A stretch of 16,590 nucleotides of DNA from Avimonoglobus sp965151315 (GCA_965151315.1 CBCTZG010000061.1:1-16590), one strand, 5' to 3'; shown: positions 1-7,160, counted from the first letter of the stretch. Numbers and translations are program-made. Notes: generated by a model not told the origin, from the letters alone.

Positions 1-21
1 TTAGATACTATCTGAAATAAA

Positions 22-78
22 AACGAGAGAAGCCTAGAATTGATATAACCCACATAAGTCTCTCCCGTTTTGTTTTTT
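22..78. terminator. Bidirectional hairpin terminator downstream of repA
   Basis: The arms ACGAGAG (23-29 region) and CTCTCCCGT (about 60-68) pair over about nine positions with G-U wobbles around a roughly 30-base loop. The plus-strand side is followed by TTTGTTTTTT. The minus-strand side is followed by TTTTTATTTC. It can therefore end transcription from both sides. The long loop is unusual and could hold further structure. Confidence 0.55.
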
Positions 79-111
79 GAGCAGAAAATTCATATATTCA
101 AACAATATCTA

Positions 112-136
112 ACCTTGTTCCAATTTGGAATAAGGT
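112..136. repeat. Copy 1 of the 23-bp inverted repeat, after repA
   Basis: The arms CCTTGTTCCAA (113-123) and TTGGAATAAGG (125-135) lie around a central T, with one flanking A-T pair extending to 112-136. The repeat lies 7 bases after the repA stop codon. The plus strand continues CTTTTTATT, so here it could also work as a plus-strand terminator. The same 23-mer, with only the centre changed, lies behind the MT-A70 gene at 11887-11909. Confidence 0.75.
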
Positions 137-143
137 CTTTTTA

Positions 144-776
144 TTAACTACTGTTAACTCCCATAATATTTTTCTTTTTAGTTTTATTTAAACTCTCAGT
201 TTCACTATCATCAGTATCGTTATATTCAGGTTTATTATTATCAGTCTTATTTAGCTTTAATTTTGAAATGTCCTGACATTTATTTTTTAAATCTCCCGAC
301 CTTTCAGCCGTCAAAGTCCTGTCCTTTAAATTTTCAATGTCCGAAGATAAAATAGGTGTAGCGTCATTTGAGGGTGTATCAGCAATTTTGTTTTTATCAT
401 TTTCAGGCTCTTTTTCTTCCGGCACACTATAATCAATTTTACCGATATATATGAGATTCGGTCTGTTCAACCCCTGCCTTTTTTCCTCTATTAAGCCCAC
501 TTCTTTTAGCTGTTTTATCGCTCGCCAAACCGTTGTAGTGCATATACCGAGCATATCTGCCAAGTCCTCACGCTTAAAAATCAGAAATATAGTTCCGTCA
601 TCTTCAACCCAGCCGTTTGTTCTTGACAGCTCCATTCTGTCGAGCAACAGAGCATAAAGCATTTTTGCATCATTATTGGTTGTGGTTTTATATCTCGGAT
701 TTGTATATAGTTCTTTCGGCACTTGATAATATTTGTGCTGGGTTAGCTCATTGATTTTATATAAATTACTGTTCAC
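144..776 (-). CDS. repA: RepA_N-type replication initiator
   Basis: The protein is 210 residues from GTG 776, which has GAGGAGG 8 bases upstream. A longer frame would begin inside the upstream terminator hairpin and is rejected. The RepA_N domain covers about 10-110: YYQVPKELYTNPRYKTTTNN, DAKMLYALLLDRMELSRTNG, then LADMLGICTTTVWRAIKQLK (a winged-helix DNA-binding segment) and GLIEEKRQGLNRPNLIYIGK. The last 95 residues are hydrophilic low-complexity sequence rich in Asn, Asp, Lys and Thr. RepA_N initiators usually have a further C-terminal domain (total about 280-350 residues), missing here. The 3' half is clearly more AT-rich than the neighbouring genes. It may drive replication of the element from an origin in or near the gene. 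Confidence 0.85.
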   Translation of the reverse strand: MNSNLYKINELTQHKYYQVPKELYTNPRYKTTTNNDAKMLYALLLDRMELSRTNGWVEDDGTIFLIFKREDLADMLGICTTTVWRAIKQLKEVGLIEEKRQGLNRPNLIYIGKIDYSVPEEKEPENDKNKIADTPSNDATPILSSDIENLKDRTLTAERSGDLKNKCQDISKLKLNKTDNNKPEYNDTDDSETESLNKTKKKNIMGVNSS

Positions 777-794
777 TGTTATTTCCTCCTCAAA

Positions 795-819
795 CTGAAA
801 AGGGCGGCAAATGCCGCCC
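795..819 (-). terminator. Terminator between the DUF3849/3848-like gene and repA
   Basis: On the minus strand a 7-base-pair all-GC stem (GGGCGGC, loop ATTT, GCCGCCC) is followed by TTTTCAG. It begins 6 bases after the upstream stop codon and ends about 19 bases before the repA start, with only the repA ribosome-binding site between. It should reduce read-through into repA. Confidence 0.8.
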
Positions 820-824
820 CACAC

Positions 825-1754
825 TCATAATTCTATTTCCTCATCATCTTCGTTACTGTCTAATGACTTTTGATATTCACTCATGCGTTCGTTAAACGTA
901 TTCTCAACACTGCTCGTCACTTCATCGTTCCAATCACCGTATTCATACCAATCCTGCATTAAGTCGGTCAATACACAATCGCCTGAATTTAAAATATATT
1001 CCTTTTCCTTTGGTTTAAATATTTTATTTTCTGTCACATAAAAATACACATCTTCCACGGCAGCTATTCTAAAGCAGCTTTCAAATAGTTCCTTCGGGGA
1101 TTTGGAAAGCATTTCGTTCTTAAACGCCAGATATTGCTGATCCAGCACCGCCATAGCTTCTGCATTGTGCCCCAACGTTTTTTCCATATCCTGAAAAGCT
1201 CTGTTGGCGTCACAATAGCTGAAGGATTCGTTTTCTACCTGCCGGTCAAAAAACAAGGTAGTGTCCGCTTTTAACGGGGCGGCCGGAACACAGGCATAGA
1301 ACAGGATATCATTCATCTCATGCGACACCAGCGTACAACACCTGCCTTGCTTCAAAACTTCGTATTCTGTCCCATCGCACGACTTTGCATATTCCCTCTC
1401 TTTTTCTTTTTGAATCAGGTTCTTTGCAACCGCTTCAAGCGCAGCCTCGGAAAGATGGTCGGGGATATATTCCGACAGGACATGATCCGTTTCATAGATA
1501 AACATGGAAATTACTGCGTTATCCGCCCAATGCCTAACCGTATCACTGTAATGGTTGGAATTTTGCAAAACGGCATTTGCAACCAGCCGCTTCAGCATTT
1601 CACGCCCATACTTGTCCTCAATGGGCATGAGCGCCTCAAGGTTGTTTTCATCAGCCTGATTAAGCTGTTCCGCGTTGGCGTTCAGCACTGTCTTGCAGGC
1701 AATCATTTCATCATAATACTGCCTAAACGCCTCTATATTGATAAGCTTCTGCAT
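825..1754 (-). CDS. DUF3849/DUF3848-like mobile-element protein
   Basis: This 309-residue soluble acidic protein has no signal peptide or membrane span. The N-terminal part (FRQYYDEMIACKTVLNANAE; YGREMLKRLVANAVLQ; DTVRHWADNAV) recalls DUF3849. The later part (YLAFKNEMLSKSPKELFESC; FRIAAVEDVYFYVTENK) recalls DUF3848. Both families occur in clostridial mobile elements and have no known function; the match is from memory and not searched. The start overlaps the ssb stop (TGATG), so the two are coupled. The C-terminus is very acidic (DSNEDDEEIEL). A hairpin terminator follows immediately, before repA. Confidence 0.6.
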   Translation of the reverse strand: MQKLINIEAFRQYYDEMIACKTVLNANAEQLNQADENNLEALMPIEDKYGREMLKRLVANAVLQNSNHYSDTVRHWADNAVISMFIYETDHVLSEYIPDHLSEAALEAVAKNLIQKEKEREYAKSCDGTEYEVLKQGRCCTLVSHEMNDILFYACVPAAPLKADTTLFFDRQVENESFSYCDANRAFQDMEKTLGHNAEAMAVLDQQYLAFKNEMLSKSPKELFESCFRIAAVEDVYFYVTENKIFKPKEKEYILNSGDCVLTDLMQDWYEYGDWNDEVTSSVENTFNERMSEYQKSLDSNEDDEEIEL

Positions 1755-2083
1755 CAGCTCTCCTCCTGTTCCGGTATTTTGGTATTCTTTCCAAACACAA
1801 TCCGTGCGTTTGCAACCAGAATAAAATAGCCCTGAAAGGTTTTCCCGTCCACAGTGATCTGCTTGTTTTTCAGTTCGCCCTCAATAAAAATTTCATCGTT
1901 CTGTACAAAATGCTTTTCAATAAATTCTGCAACGCCGCCCCATGCGGTGATATCTACAAAGGTTGTACGCTCCTTTCCCTGATAGATCATAATGCGGTTA
2001 TTTAAAACGATTTTATCCCCCTTCTCTGTGGTAACAGTCTGCGTTTTAACCTCGTTTAGCAATTTTCCCAATTCAATAATCAT
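1754..2083 (-). CDS. ssb: Single-stranded DNA-binding protein-like
   Basis: This 109-residue protein has an OB-fold pattern of SSB type: LNNRIMIYQGKERTTFVDIT, AWGGVAEFIEKHFVQNDEIF, then IEGELKNKQITVDGKTFQGY and FILVANARIVFGK. The W-G-x-x-A and G-E-L-x-x-K signatures are typical of SSB. The protein is shorter than chromosomal SSB (about 150-180) and lacks the acidic DDxIPF tip that recruits repair proteins, as often seen on mobile elements. It probably coats single-stranded element DNA in replication or transfer. The ribosome-binding site is GGAGG. Its stop overlaps the next gene's ATG, and a RepA_N gene lies further down. Confidence 0.8.
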   Translation of the reverse strand: MIIELGKLLNEVKTQTVTTEKGDKIVLNNRIMIYQGKERTTFVDITAWGGVAEFIEKHFVQNDEIFIEGELKNKQITVDGKTFQGYFILVANARIVFGKNTKIPEQEES

Positions 2084-2123
2084 TGTGTCATTCCTCCATA
2101 TGATAATTTTATGCTTTTAGCAA

Positions 2124-3686
2124 TTAAGATGTCGTCCCATCGTCATCGTACATAGAGCCATTGATGGTAATGCTTTCGCTGATACTCTTGCAAAATTCAA
2201 CGCCGTTTACACCGCCGCCGTATAGATAAATTTCAAACTGATGTACCGCAGGCTGTTCCGCTGTACCGGGCAGGGCTACATCGGTATAAATCGTTCTTGC
2301 ACCGGTCACAGAGATTGGATTTTGGGCCGTCATAAAGGCTGTACTTGTCTTGTTGTTGCTGCTTTGCTCCAAAGCAACCGTGCTGTTTTGCGTCCCTAAA
2401 ATATTAGATACGGTATAGTTCAGCCTGATCTCCGCTTTTGTAGGAGCCTGCGGTGTTTTTTCCGGTTCCCGGCCCGCCCCCCAATCATCACAGCCGCCGA
2501 TATTAGACACAAGCTGTGTTGTAATTGCCGTATCCGCCGTCACTGCAAAGCCATATCCGCTTTTCAGCGTTTTTGGAGTAACGGTGTGGCTGGTATCTAA
2601 AGCTGTTTCGTAAGTAAAAGCATGTACGCACTCCCGTTCATGCCACCCATGCTGTCTGCAAGGTGTCCTGACCGTATGGCTGGCAATTTCCGTCCAGCGC
2701 AGCTTGTCACCGCAAACCGTGGAATCATTTTTCTTCACTTCATCCGTATCAATTTCATGCGGCTCAAACGGCTCGTCGCAGTTATCCCCATTTCCCGGTC
2801 CATCTATTGGTACACCCCCAGACGGTTCGCCCATTTTCCCGCCCTTATAAAAGGAAATGGTTACGGGATAGTCAAAATGTACCGCAACAGCACCGGCGTT
2901 TGCAAAGGTATGATACCCGATTGCAATATCGTTGCTGCTCATCCAGTCAAACGTACCGTTTTCACGGTCAACATAGATATCCAATCCATCCTGCAAATAG
3001 CCTTTGCTATTGATGATCTGTGAAGGGTGGATATGTCCCGCCGAACCGACGTCATATATATCATCGGGATTGAAATACCCGTTGGCTGCGCCGACAGAGC
3101 TTCCGGCTTTCGTCCACATAGCATATCGGTTATATCCATAGGGGGAAACGACAAACGGGATTTGCTTAGAAAGCCCTGAAACAAAGTGATCCCGGTAATT
3201 ATACCGCTTGTCAAAATTGAATTTTGGATATGCCCTGAAATATAATGCCCCGTTCTCATATTTAAAGCTGATCCCCTTATTTAGCATAAAAAGTTCCCCA
3301 AGCGGTATGCCGTTTGCTTCTAAAACAACATCTACGTTATAGCCCTCATTCAAAATGTTAGTAACCTCCTGCGGCAGCGGCATTTCAAATTCCATAACCG
3401 CATTGACTGCCTCTGCCAGCTTGTCCGCATCGTCGAATACCTGGCTGTCGTAAATACGGACAAACTCATTACCCCAATAACCGCCGGAATAGTGCCACAG
3501 TTCAACCGCAAATGTATTCTGCATGGACAGAATCTGTTCCTGGCTGCTTTCCTCCGCACGGATTACAGCCTGCCATTGCCCCCAAGCGTTGCTTGCGGCA
3601 AATGTTGTTATACTACTGCCAAATGAAAAACACAAAAGAAAAAGGATGGCGCATATCCGCCATCCTATGGTTTTATATCGTTTCAT
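2124..3686 (-). CDS. Exported protein of unknown family
   Basis: This 520-residue protein has a signal peptide (MKRYKTIGWRICAILFLLCF, likely cut after TTFA). I do not recognise the family. The first 300 residues are rich in aromatic residues and look beta-rich (ELWHYSGGYWGNEFVRIYDS; AHFDYP-like segments). A Gly/Pro/Asp linker (SGGVPIDGPGNGDNCDEPFE) leads to a region with Cys/His pairs (TVCGDK; TPCRQHGWHERECVH), possibly disulfide-bonded or metal-binding. A C-terminal beta-type domain follows. There is no LPXTG motif, SLH repeat or C-terminal membrane span, so it may attach through the SLH protein or the pilus. Its strong ribosome-binding site AAGGAGGA lies 15 bases from the SLH gene. An adhesin or pilus-associated role is inferred from context only. 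Confidence 0.75.
   Translation of the reverse strand: MKRYKTIGWRICAILFLLCFSFGSSITTFAASNAWGQWQAVIRAEESSQEQILSMQNTFAVELWHYSGGYWGNEFVRIYDSQVFDDADKLAEAVNAVMEFEMPLPQEVTNILNEGYNVDVVLEANGIPLGELFMLNKGISFKYENGALYFRAYPKFNFDKRYNYRDHFVSGLSKQIPFVVSPYGYNRYAMWTKAGSSVGAANGYFNPDDIYDVGSAGHIHPSQIINSKGYLQDGLDIYVDRENGTFDWMSSNDIAIGYHTFANAGAVAVHFDYPVTISFYKGGKMGEPSGGVPIDGPGNGDNCDEPFEPHEIDTDEVKKNDSTVCGDKLRWTEIASHTVRTPCRQHGWHERECVHAFTYETALDTSHTVTPKTLKSGYGFAVTADTAITTQLVSNIGGCDDWGAGREPEKTPQAPTKAEIRLNYTVSNILGTQNSTVALEQSSNNKTSTAFMTAQNPISVTGARTIYTDVALPGTAEQPAVHQFEIYLYGGGVNGVEFCKSISESITINGSMYDDDGTTS
3634..3666 (-). terminator. Terminator-like hairpin inside a signal-peptide coding region
   Basis: Perfect 9-base arms AGGATGGCG and CGCCATCCT (3658-3666 and 3643-3651) enclose a 6-base loop. 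On the minus strand TTTTCTTTT follows. It lies at codons 7-18 of the exported-protein gene, 36 bases beyond the SLH gene stop. It has the full form of an intrinsic terminator and may end SLH transcripts when the next gene is not being translated. Confidence 0.7.
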
Positions 3687-3701
3687 ATTTAGTTTTCCTC
3701 C

Positions 3702-4859
3702 TTACCATTGGAACAGTTTTGAAAAGTCATATGGGACATATTCATTCTGTTCGTCGGTTTCCTTCACAATCGCCAGTTCGTTTTCATGCGCGGTATTGAT
3801 GTTATAATAGACTGACTGTGCTTCTGAATCCACTTTATCCACCACATCTATGCCAATCCGTATTACAACAAAGTCTAAATTTTCAGGACTGGATAACGTG
3901 AGTTCTTTTGTAAAACTACCTGTATTCGGGATTTTGTTTTCTTCAATCATGGTAAAGCCAGTTGTCAAACCAAAACTCGGCTCGTCAAGTTTTGATTGAG
4001 AGGTAATCATCAGCCAGTTTTCATACCCTTGCGGCAATTCTGGGAAAGTACCGCTTACATAATACTTGCCGTTTTCCTCATAGAATTTCAGATGTTCAAG
4101 GGTATAGTCCATAAAATTTTTAGACTTTTCAACGCTCATCCTGCCGTCATTCAAAACGTCTGTCATTTCATTAAATGCAACACCGCTGTACATTTTTACC
4201 CGATAATTTGTGTCTATCATTCTGACAAGCATTGTTGTGGCCTCGGCCCTTGTGGTAAAACTGCCGCCTGAAAACGAGCCGTCCGGCATACCGCAGATAA
4301 CACCCTTTGCATACACCTCTGCAATATACGGCTTACAGCTTTCGCATACATCGGCCCAATCAGTTATTGCAGAGGTATAATTTTCTGCATCCGCAGCCGG
4401 TTCCTCGCCCAGCACTTTGTTCATTGTACGTGCCGCATACCTGGCCATATTCTGCCTGCGGATGGGTTCGTCATATTCTGACAGCGGCAGTTCGCCGGTT
4501 TCTACAATCCCTAATTCCGCTGCCTTTTGTATGTAGCCTTCCGCCCAATGAGTATCGTTGTCCGCAATCTCATCCTGGGACACAAGGCCAACGATTATTT
4601 TTACAAACTCAGCGTTTGTAATTGTGCTGTCCGGCCGGAAGGTATGATCCTCATAGCCGTTGATACCGCCTTTTTCAACCAATATCTGCATATGCGGATA
4701 GTACCAATCGTTGACAGCCGTATCTGAAAATATCCCTGCCGCCGCTGTTTCCTGTGTTATGCCGTCCAAGGTTAAGGTAACATCACCAGCCGCAAATGCT
4801 GTTGTGCCTACAGCCAGCATACACACCGCGGCAGCAGCCGCTATCCATCGTTTCATCAT
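3702..4859 (-). CDS. Secreted S-layer homology (SLH) domain protein
   Basis: This 385-residue protein has a signal peptide (MMKRWIAAAAAVCMLAVGTT, cut near AFA/AGD). Three SLH repeats follow at about 43-95 (IFSDTAVNDWYYPHMQILVE; GINGYEDHTFRPDSTITNAE), about 100-150 (DTHWAEGYIQKAAELGIVET; PIRRQNMARYAA) and about 163-215 (SCKPYIAEVYAKGVICGMPD; FTTRAEATTMLVRMI). SLH domains hold proteins to secondary cell-wall polymers. The last 165 residues match no family I recognise and may be the functional or pilus-facing part. The start is ATG 4859, since AAGGAGG lies 7 bases upstream. The next gene begins 15 bases after the stop, whose TAA is part of that gene's ribosome-binding site. Confidence 0.88.
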   Translation of the reverse strand: MMKRWIAAAAAVCMLAVGTTAFAAGDVTLTLDGITQETAAAGIFSDTAVNDWYYPHMQILVEKGGINGYEDHTFRPDSTITNAEFVKIIVGLVSQDEIADNDTHWAEGYIQKAAELGIVETGELPLSEYDEPIRRQNMARYAARTMNKVLGEEPAADAENYTSAITDWADVCESCKPYIAEVYAKGVICGMPDGSFSGGSFTTRAEATTMLVRMIDTNYRVKMYSGVAFNEMTDVLNDGRMSVEKSKNFMDYTLEHLKFYEENGKYYVSGTFPELPQGYENWLMITSQSKLDEPSFGLTTGFTMIEENKIPNTGSFTKELTLSSPENLDFVVIRIGIDVVDKVDSEAQSVYYNINTAHENELAIVKETDEQNEYVPYDFSKLFQW

Positions 4860-5044
4860 CAATTTTCCTCCTTTTGTAAGGTCTTTTTAAATGCTTCTAT
4901 CTCTTTCCCGTAAACCTCCAGCAATGCCCGTTCAATAATCCTGCTGTGCGGTACATCTGTTTCTGCGCTTTTCTGTTTCAGCCATTCAAAAATATCATTG
5001 TCCATGATAACACCGACCCGCGTCCTGTATTTCAATTCACCCAT
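4859..5044 (-). CDS. Ribbon-helix-helix transcriptional regulator
   Basis: This 61-residue protein begins MGELKYRTRVGVIMDNDIFE and continues WLKQKSAETDVPHSRIIERALLEVYGKE. It has a short basic strand (YRTRVGVIM), helix A (DNDIFEWLKQKSAET), a turn (DVPHS) and helix B (RIIERALLEVY). This is the CopG/Arc-type fold that binds DNA as dimers through paired beta strands. The ribosome-binding site AAAGGAG precedes ATG 5044. The stop and the next gene's ATG overlap (TGATG), so regulator and SLH protein are translationally coupled. The inverted repeat over its promoter is the likely operator, implying self-regulation of the surface module. Confidence 0.85.
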   Translation of the reverse strand: MGELKYRTRVGVIMDNDIFEWLKQKSAETDVPHSRIIERALLEVYGKEIEAFKKTLQKEEN

Positions 5045-5076
5045 CCGACAGCCACTCCTTTGATTTTCTTAACTGC

Positions 5077-5122
5077 ATTATACCATAGCTGATGATAGCT
5101 GTCAATAGCTATCATCAGCTAT
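5077..5122 (-). promoter_or_regulatory. Consensus sigma-70 promoter with a large inverted-repeat operator
   Basis: On the minus strand TTGACA (5100-5105) and TATAAT (5077-5082), both perfect consensus, are spaced by 17 bases. Perfect 16-base arms, ATAGCTGATGATAGCT (5085-5100) and AGCTATCATCAGCTAT (5107-5122), surround the -35 and spacer. Each arm contains two ATAGCT-type half-sites, giving four 6-base sites. The promoter stands directly before the ribbon-helix-helix gene, and such regulators bind arrays of short sites, so autorepression is the natural reading. Confidence 0.88.
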
Positions 5123-5131
5123 TTTGAAACT

Positions 5132-5587
5132 TTATTCGTATCTTTGGTTTCTGGCTCGTACTTTAAAAGGAATGTCAATCTCTACGGGAACTAAATTAGA
5201 TAACAGGACAGGTTTTATCCGTACAACGCCGGACACCGTGAACACAACAGGGTTGTTTTCAATCACGGTATCGCCAATCAGCAGTTTGTAAACCGTCTTT
5301 CCATTTTCTATGCGTTCATTAGAAGCGTTCAGCTCCATTTCCGTATGCAGATAGCTTTGAAAGGTATCCTTTGCGGTGGGGATATGGATCATGGAAATAT
5401 GCTCCATACGGTACTCGTCCAGCATGGCAGAATCGACAGCGATATTGACCGCCCGCGAAAGTTCCGTGTCGATATATTCTTTGACAGTGAAAATATGATA
5501 AAATTCCACGGTGATTGTGGTAATCAGAATAAAAATAAACAGGAATAAAAGAAAGAATACATTGGCAGAAGCTTGTTTTTTCTTCAT
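5132..5587 (-). CDS. TadF/TadE-like minor pilin
   Basis: The protein is 151 residues from ATG 5587, which has AGGTG just upstream; a TTG start at 5605 inside the preceding gene is less likely. A short basic leader (MKKKQASAN) precedes one hydrophobic helix (VFFLLFLFIFILITTITVEF). About 115 exported residues follow, predicted mixed alpha/beta. The shape matches the second minor pilin of Tad loci. Unlike its upstream neighbour it has no Gly before the hydrophobic helix, so processing by a prepilin peptidase is not obvious. It is the last gene of the tadC-led run. The next gene downstream has its own strong promoter. Confidence 0.65.
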   Translation of the reverse strand: MKKKQASANVFFLLFLFIFILITTITVEFYHIFTVKEYIDTELSRAVNIAVDSAMLDEYRMEHISMIHIPTAKDTFQSYLHTEMELNASNERIENGKTVYKLLIGDTVIENNPVVFTVSGVVRIKPVLLSNLVPVEIDIPFKVRARNQRYE

Positions 5588-5595
5588 GGCCGCAC

Positions 5596-6012
5596 CTACT
5601 TCCAATAAACCTGGCTGATCCCGATAAACTGTTTTTCTATCGGAATATCAATGACAAGCGGCGGGCCGAATGTAGGCTCTATCAGTTTAATCTGAATCGT
5701 GTCCCGAATGGTTAAAGTAAATTTGCTGCGAAGCTGTATTTTATCCGTCCCTGCAATGTATGGAGCGTTCCATGTCACAGTCGGATTTACCCCCATTTCG
5801 TTTTTCAGTTCATTTGCAAGCCCGGCAATACTGCTGTCAATCCTGCCGTTTGCCTCTACTGCCCGCACCAAGGTTTTTGCCATATAGTCTACATTCTGTT
5901 TATAGATAAATGGTTTCCACAAGGCGATAAAACAGAAAATCAGGCTCATGGCAACGGCAAACTGAATTAAAATCTCAACAAACGCTTCCCCCTTCCGGCT
6001 CTTATCATCCAT
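5596..6012 (-). CDS. TadE-like pseudopilin (DUF4320-like)
   Basis: This 138-residue protein begins MDDKSRKGEAFVEILIQFAV. The RKG/EAFVE sequence fits a prepilin peptidase site with Glu at +5 after cleavage behind Gly8, as in TadE proteins. A hydrophobic helix follows at about 14-32. The rest is an extracytoplasmic beta-rich domain (VTWNAPYIAGTDKIQLRSKF; FTLTIRDTIQIKLIEP). TadE/TadF proteins are minor pilins needed for Flp pilus formation. The sequence also recalls DUF4320. The ribosome-binding site AAAGGGGG precedes ATG 6012, 31 bases after the pilin stop. The following gene begins 8 bases after its stop. Confidence 0.75.
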   Translation of the reverse strand: MDDKSRKGEAFVEILIQFAVAMSLIFCFIALWKPFIYKQNVDYMAKTLVRAVEANGRIDSSIAGLANELKNEMGVNPTVTWNAPYIAGTDKIQLRSKFTLTIRDTIQIKLIEPTFGPPLVIDIPIEKQFIGISQVYWK

Positions 6013-6043
6013 ATCGCTGCCCCCTTTCTGACACCCAGCATTG

Positions 6044-6244
6044 CTAAATGGTAAACACGGATTTGATTTTGTCTATAATGTCGTTAAACAAATCCGGTAT
6101 TGCAATCTGCAGCAGCCCCAGCAGGGCAGCGCCGAGGATGACTGTAATCAAAATCTTAATTAGAACATCCAGATAGCCCTCGCCACTTCTCGGAACCATC
6201 AGCCGCTTGAGTCTGTTTTTTTGCCTGCATACCATGTCTTTCAT
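6044..6244 (-). CDS. Flp-like small pilin (DUF6133-like)
   Basis: This 66-residue protein has a basic leader (MKDMVCRQKNRLKRLMVPRSG), the segment EGYLDVLIKILITVILGAALLGLL and a short amphipathic tail. Size, leader and single hydrophobic helix fit a Flp/Tad pilin. Cleavage after Gly20 would leave an acidic residue at +5 (Asp25), the position usually held by Glu in type IV pilins. The place between tadC and two tadE-like genes supports a pilin role. It recalls the DUF6133 family of clostridial mobile elements (from memory). A ribosome-binding site, AAAGGGG, precedes the ATG. No prepilin peptidase gene is in the window. A non-pilin membrane peptide is possible. Confidence 0.68.
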   Translation of the reverse strand: MKDMVCRQKNRLKRLMVPRSGEGYLDVLIKILITVILGAALLGLLQIAIPDLFNDIIDKIKSVFTI

Positions 6245-6272
6245 TGTACAAATCCCCTTTCTGAAAAATGTT

Positions 6273-7142
6273 TTAGTTAAAAATACCCAGCCCGTTTTTC
6301 AAATCCATGAAAATAGGGTAAAGGTATATTAAAAACATCATCACACCGACCGCGACCGTAGCCTTTTTGATTTTACCCGGACGCTTTGCAATCTCTCGCT
6401 TGATATTTTCTCTTGCTAATACCTTCATGTCCTGTTCCATCAGATAAAAAAATGTTTCCTGGTCAACCCCTTTGCTTGTTCCAATCACGCCGCTGATAAA
6501 CGTAGAAAGCTGCGGGATATTGACCCGTTCGTCAAACCGCTGCAGAGCCTCCTCAACATTCCCCGTTTTCAGATCGGTAATCAAAATATCAAGGTCATAC
6601 TGAAAATCTGCTCCTGCAATTTTACGGTAACGCTCCATAAACTGTAAAATATCCTTGCTGCTCTTTAAGGAATTGTTGTATGTCCTGACAAACCGTGGCA
6701 GTTCGTTCAAAATTTTTCCATTGATTTTCTTTAACTTCTCATCCACCGCCTGCCGTTCTTTGAAAAACAGCATCAGTCCCAGCAGCATAACGCAAACCGT
6801 TACTACCGTCAGCCCCAGCGGTATAAAGGCGATAGATACCGCAATCGTCAATCCGGCTGTTACAAACGCCTTGGCCTTATATTCCTGCGGCGTCAGTCTG
6901 ATCCCGGCCCGCTGTAATTTCCGTTCAAGCTTCCGGCTCTCGTAATTTTCCAAGTGTATCAGCTTGGATACCAGCTTTGTCAGCGGATAGGTAATCCGGT
7001 TATATACCTGTTCGCCTATCGTCTGTTTTCTTTTAAACCCGGCCATCACTTTTTCCGTTTTCCCGCTTGGAAAGGTAACAAATTGCCCGGCCAGCGTATA
7101 AAAGCCAACCGCCAATACGACAGCTGCCAAACACACATACAA
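6273..7142 (-). CDS. tadC: TadC-like pilus platform protein (T2SSF family)
   Basis: This 289-residue membrane protein has an N-terminal span (about 3-22) and a basic linker. Two close spans lie at about 92-125 (AFVTAGLTIAVSIAFIPLGL...VVTVCVMLLGLMLFF), a helical T2SSF domain at about 150-255, and a final span near the C-terminus (ATVAVGVMMFLIYLYPIFM). It pairs with TadB as the platform for pilin polymerisation. The only in-frame start before the first span is TTG at 7142, with GGGGTG 8 bases upstream. The nearby ATG at 7149 is out of frame. The gene is separated from tadB by the ATPase cassette and preceded immediately by a terminator, so its expression may be lowered. It leads a closely spaced run of four genes ending at 5132. 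Confidence 0.82.
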   Translation of the reverse strand: MYVCLAAVVLAVGFYTLAGQFVTFPSGKTEKVMAGFKRKQTIGEQVYNRITYPLTKLVSKLIHLENYESRKLERKLQRAGIRLTPQEYKAKAFVTAGLTIAVSIAFIPLGLTVVTVCVMLLGLMLFFKERQAVDEKLKKINGKILNELPRFVRTYNNSLKSSKDILQFMERYRKIAGADFQYDLDILITDLKTGNVEEALQRFDERVNIPQLSTFISGVIGTSKGVDQETFFYLMEQDMKVLARENIKREIAKRPGKIKKATVAVGVMMFLIYLYPIFMDLKNGLGIFN

Positions 7143-7160
7143 AATTCATCACCCCTGACA

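Noticed and set aside
112..136. Possible parS partition site (TGTTCCA...TGGAATA resembles the ParB-site pattern).
   Set aside because: The spacing is odd-numbered, the central CACGTG-like core is missing and no parB gene is in the window, so it is listed only as an inverted repeat.
777..824. Longer N-terminus for RepA beginning inside the terminator hairpin.
   Set aside because: The first codons would be the hairpin itself, while the GTG at 776 has GAGGAGG at ideal distance.
1320..1829. 169-residue open frame on the plus strand.
   Set aside because: It runs antisense across the DUF3849/3848-like and ssb genes, which have ribosome-binding sites and family patterns; the plus frame has neither.
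5085..5122. The large inverted repeat as a transcription terminator for the pilus genes.
   Set aside because: No U-run follows either arm and a perfect promoter lies within it, so an operator fits better.
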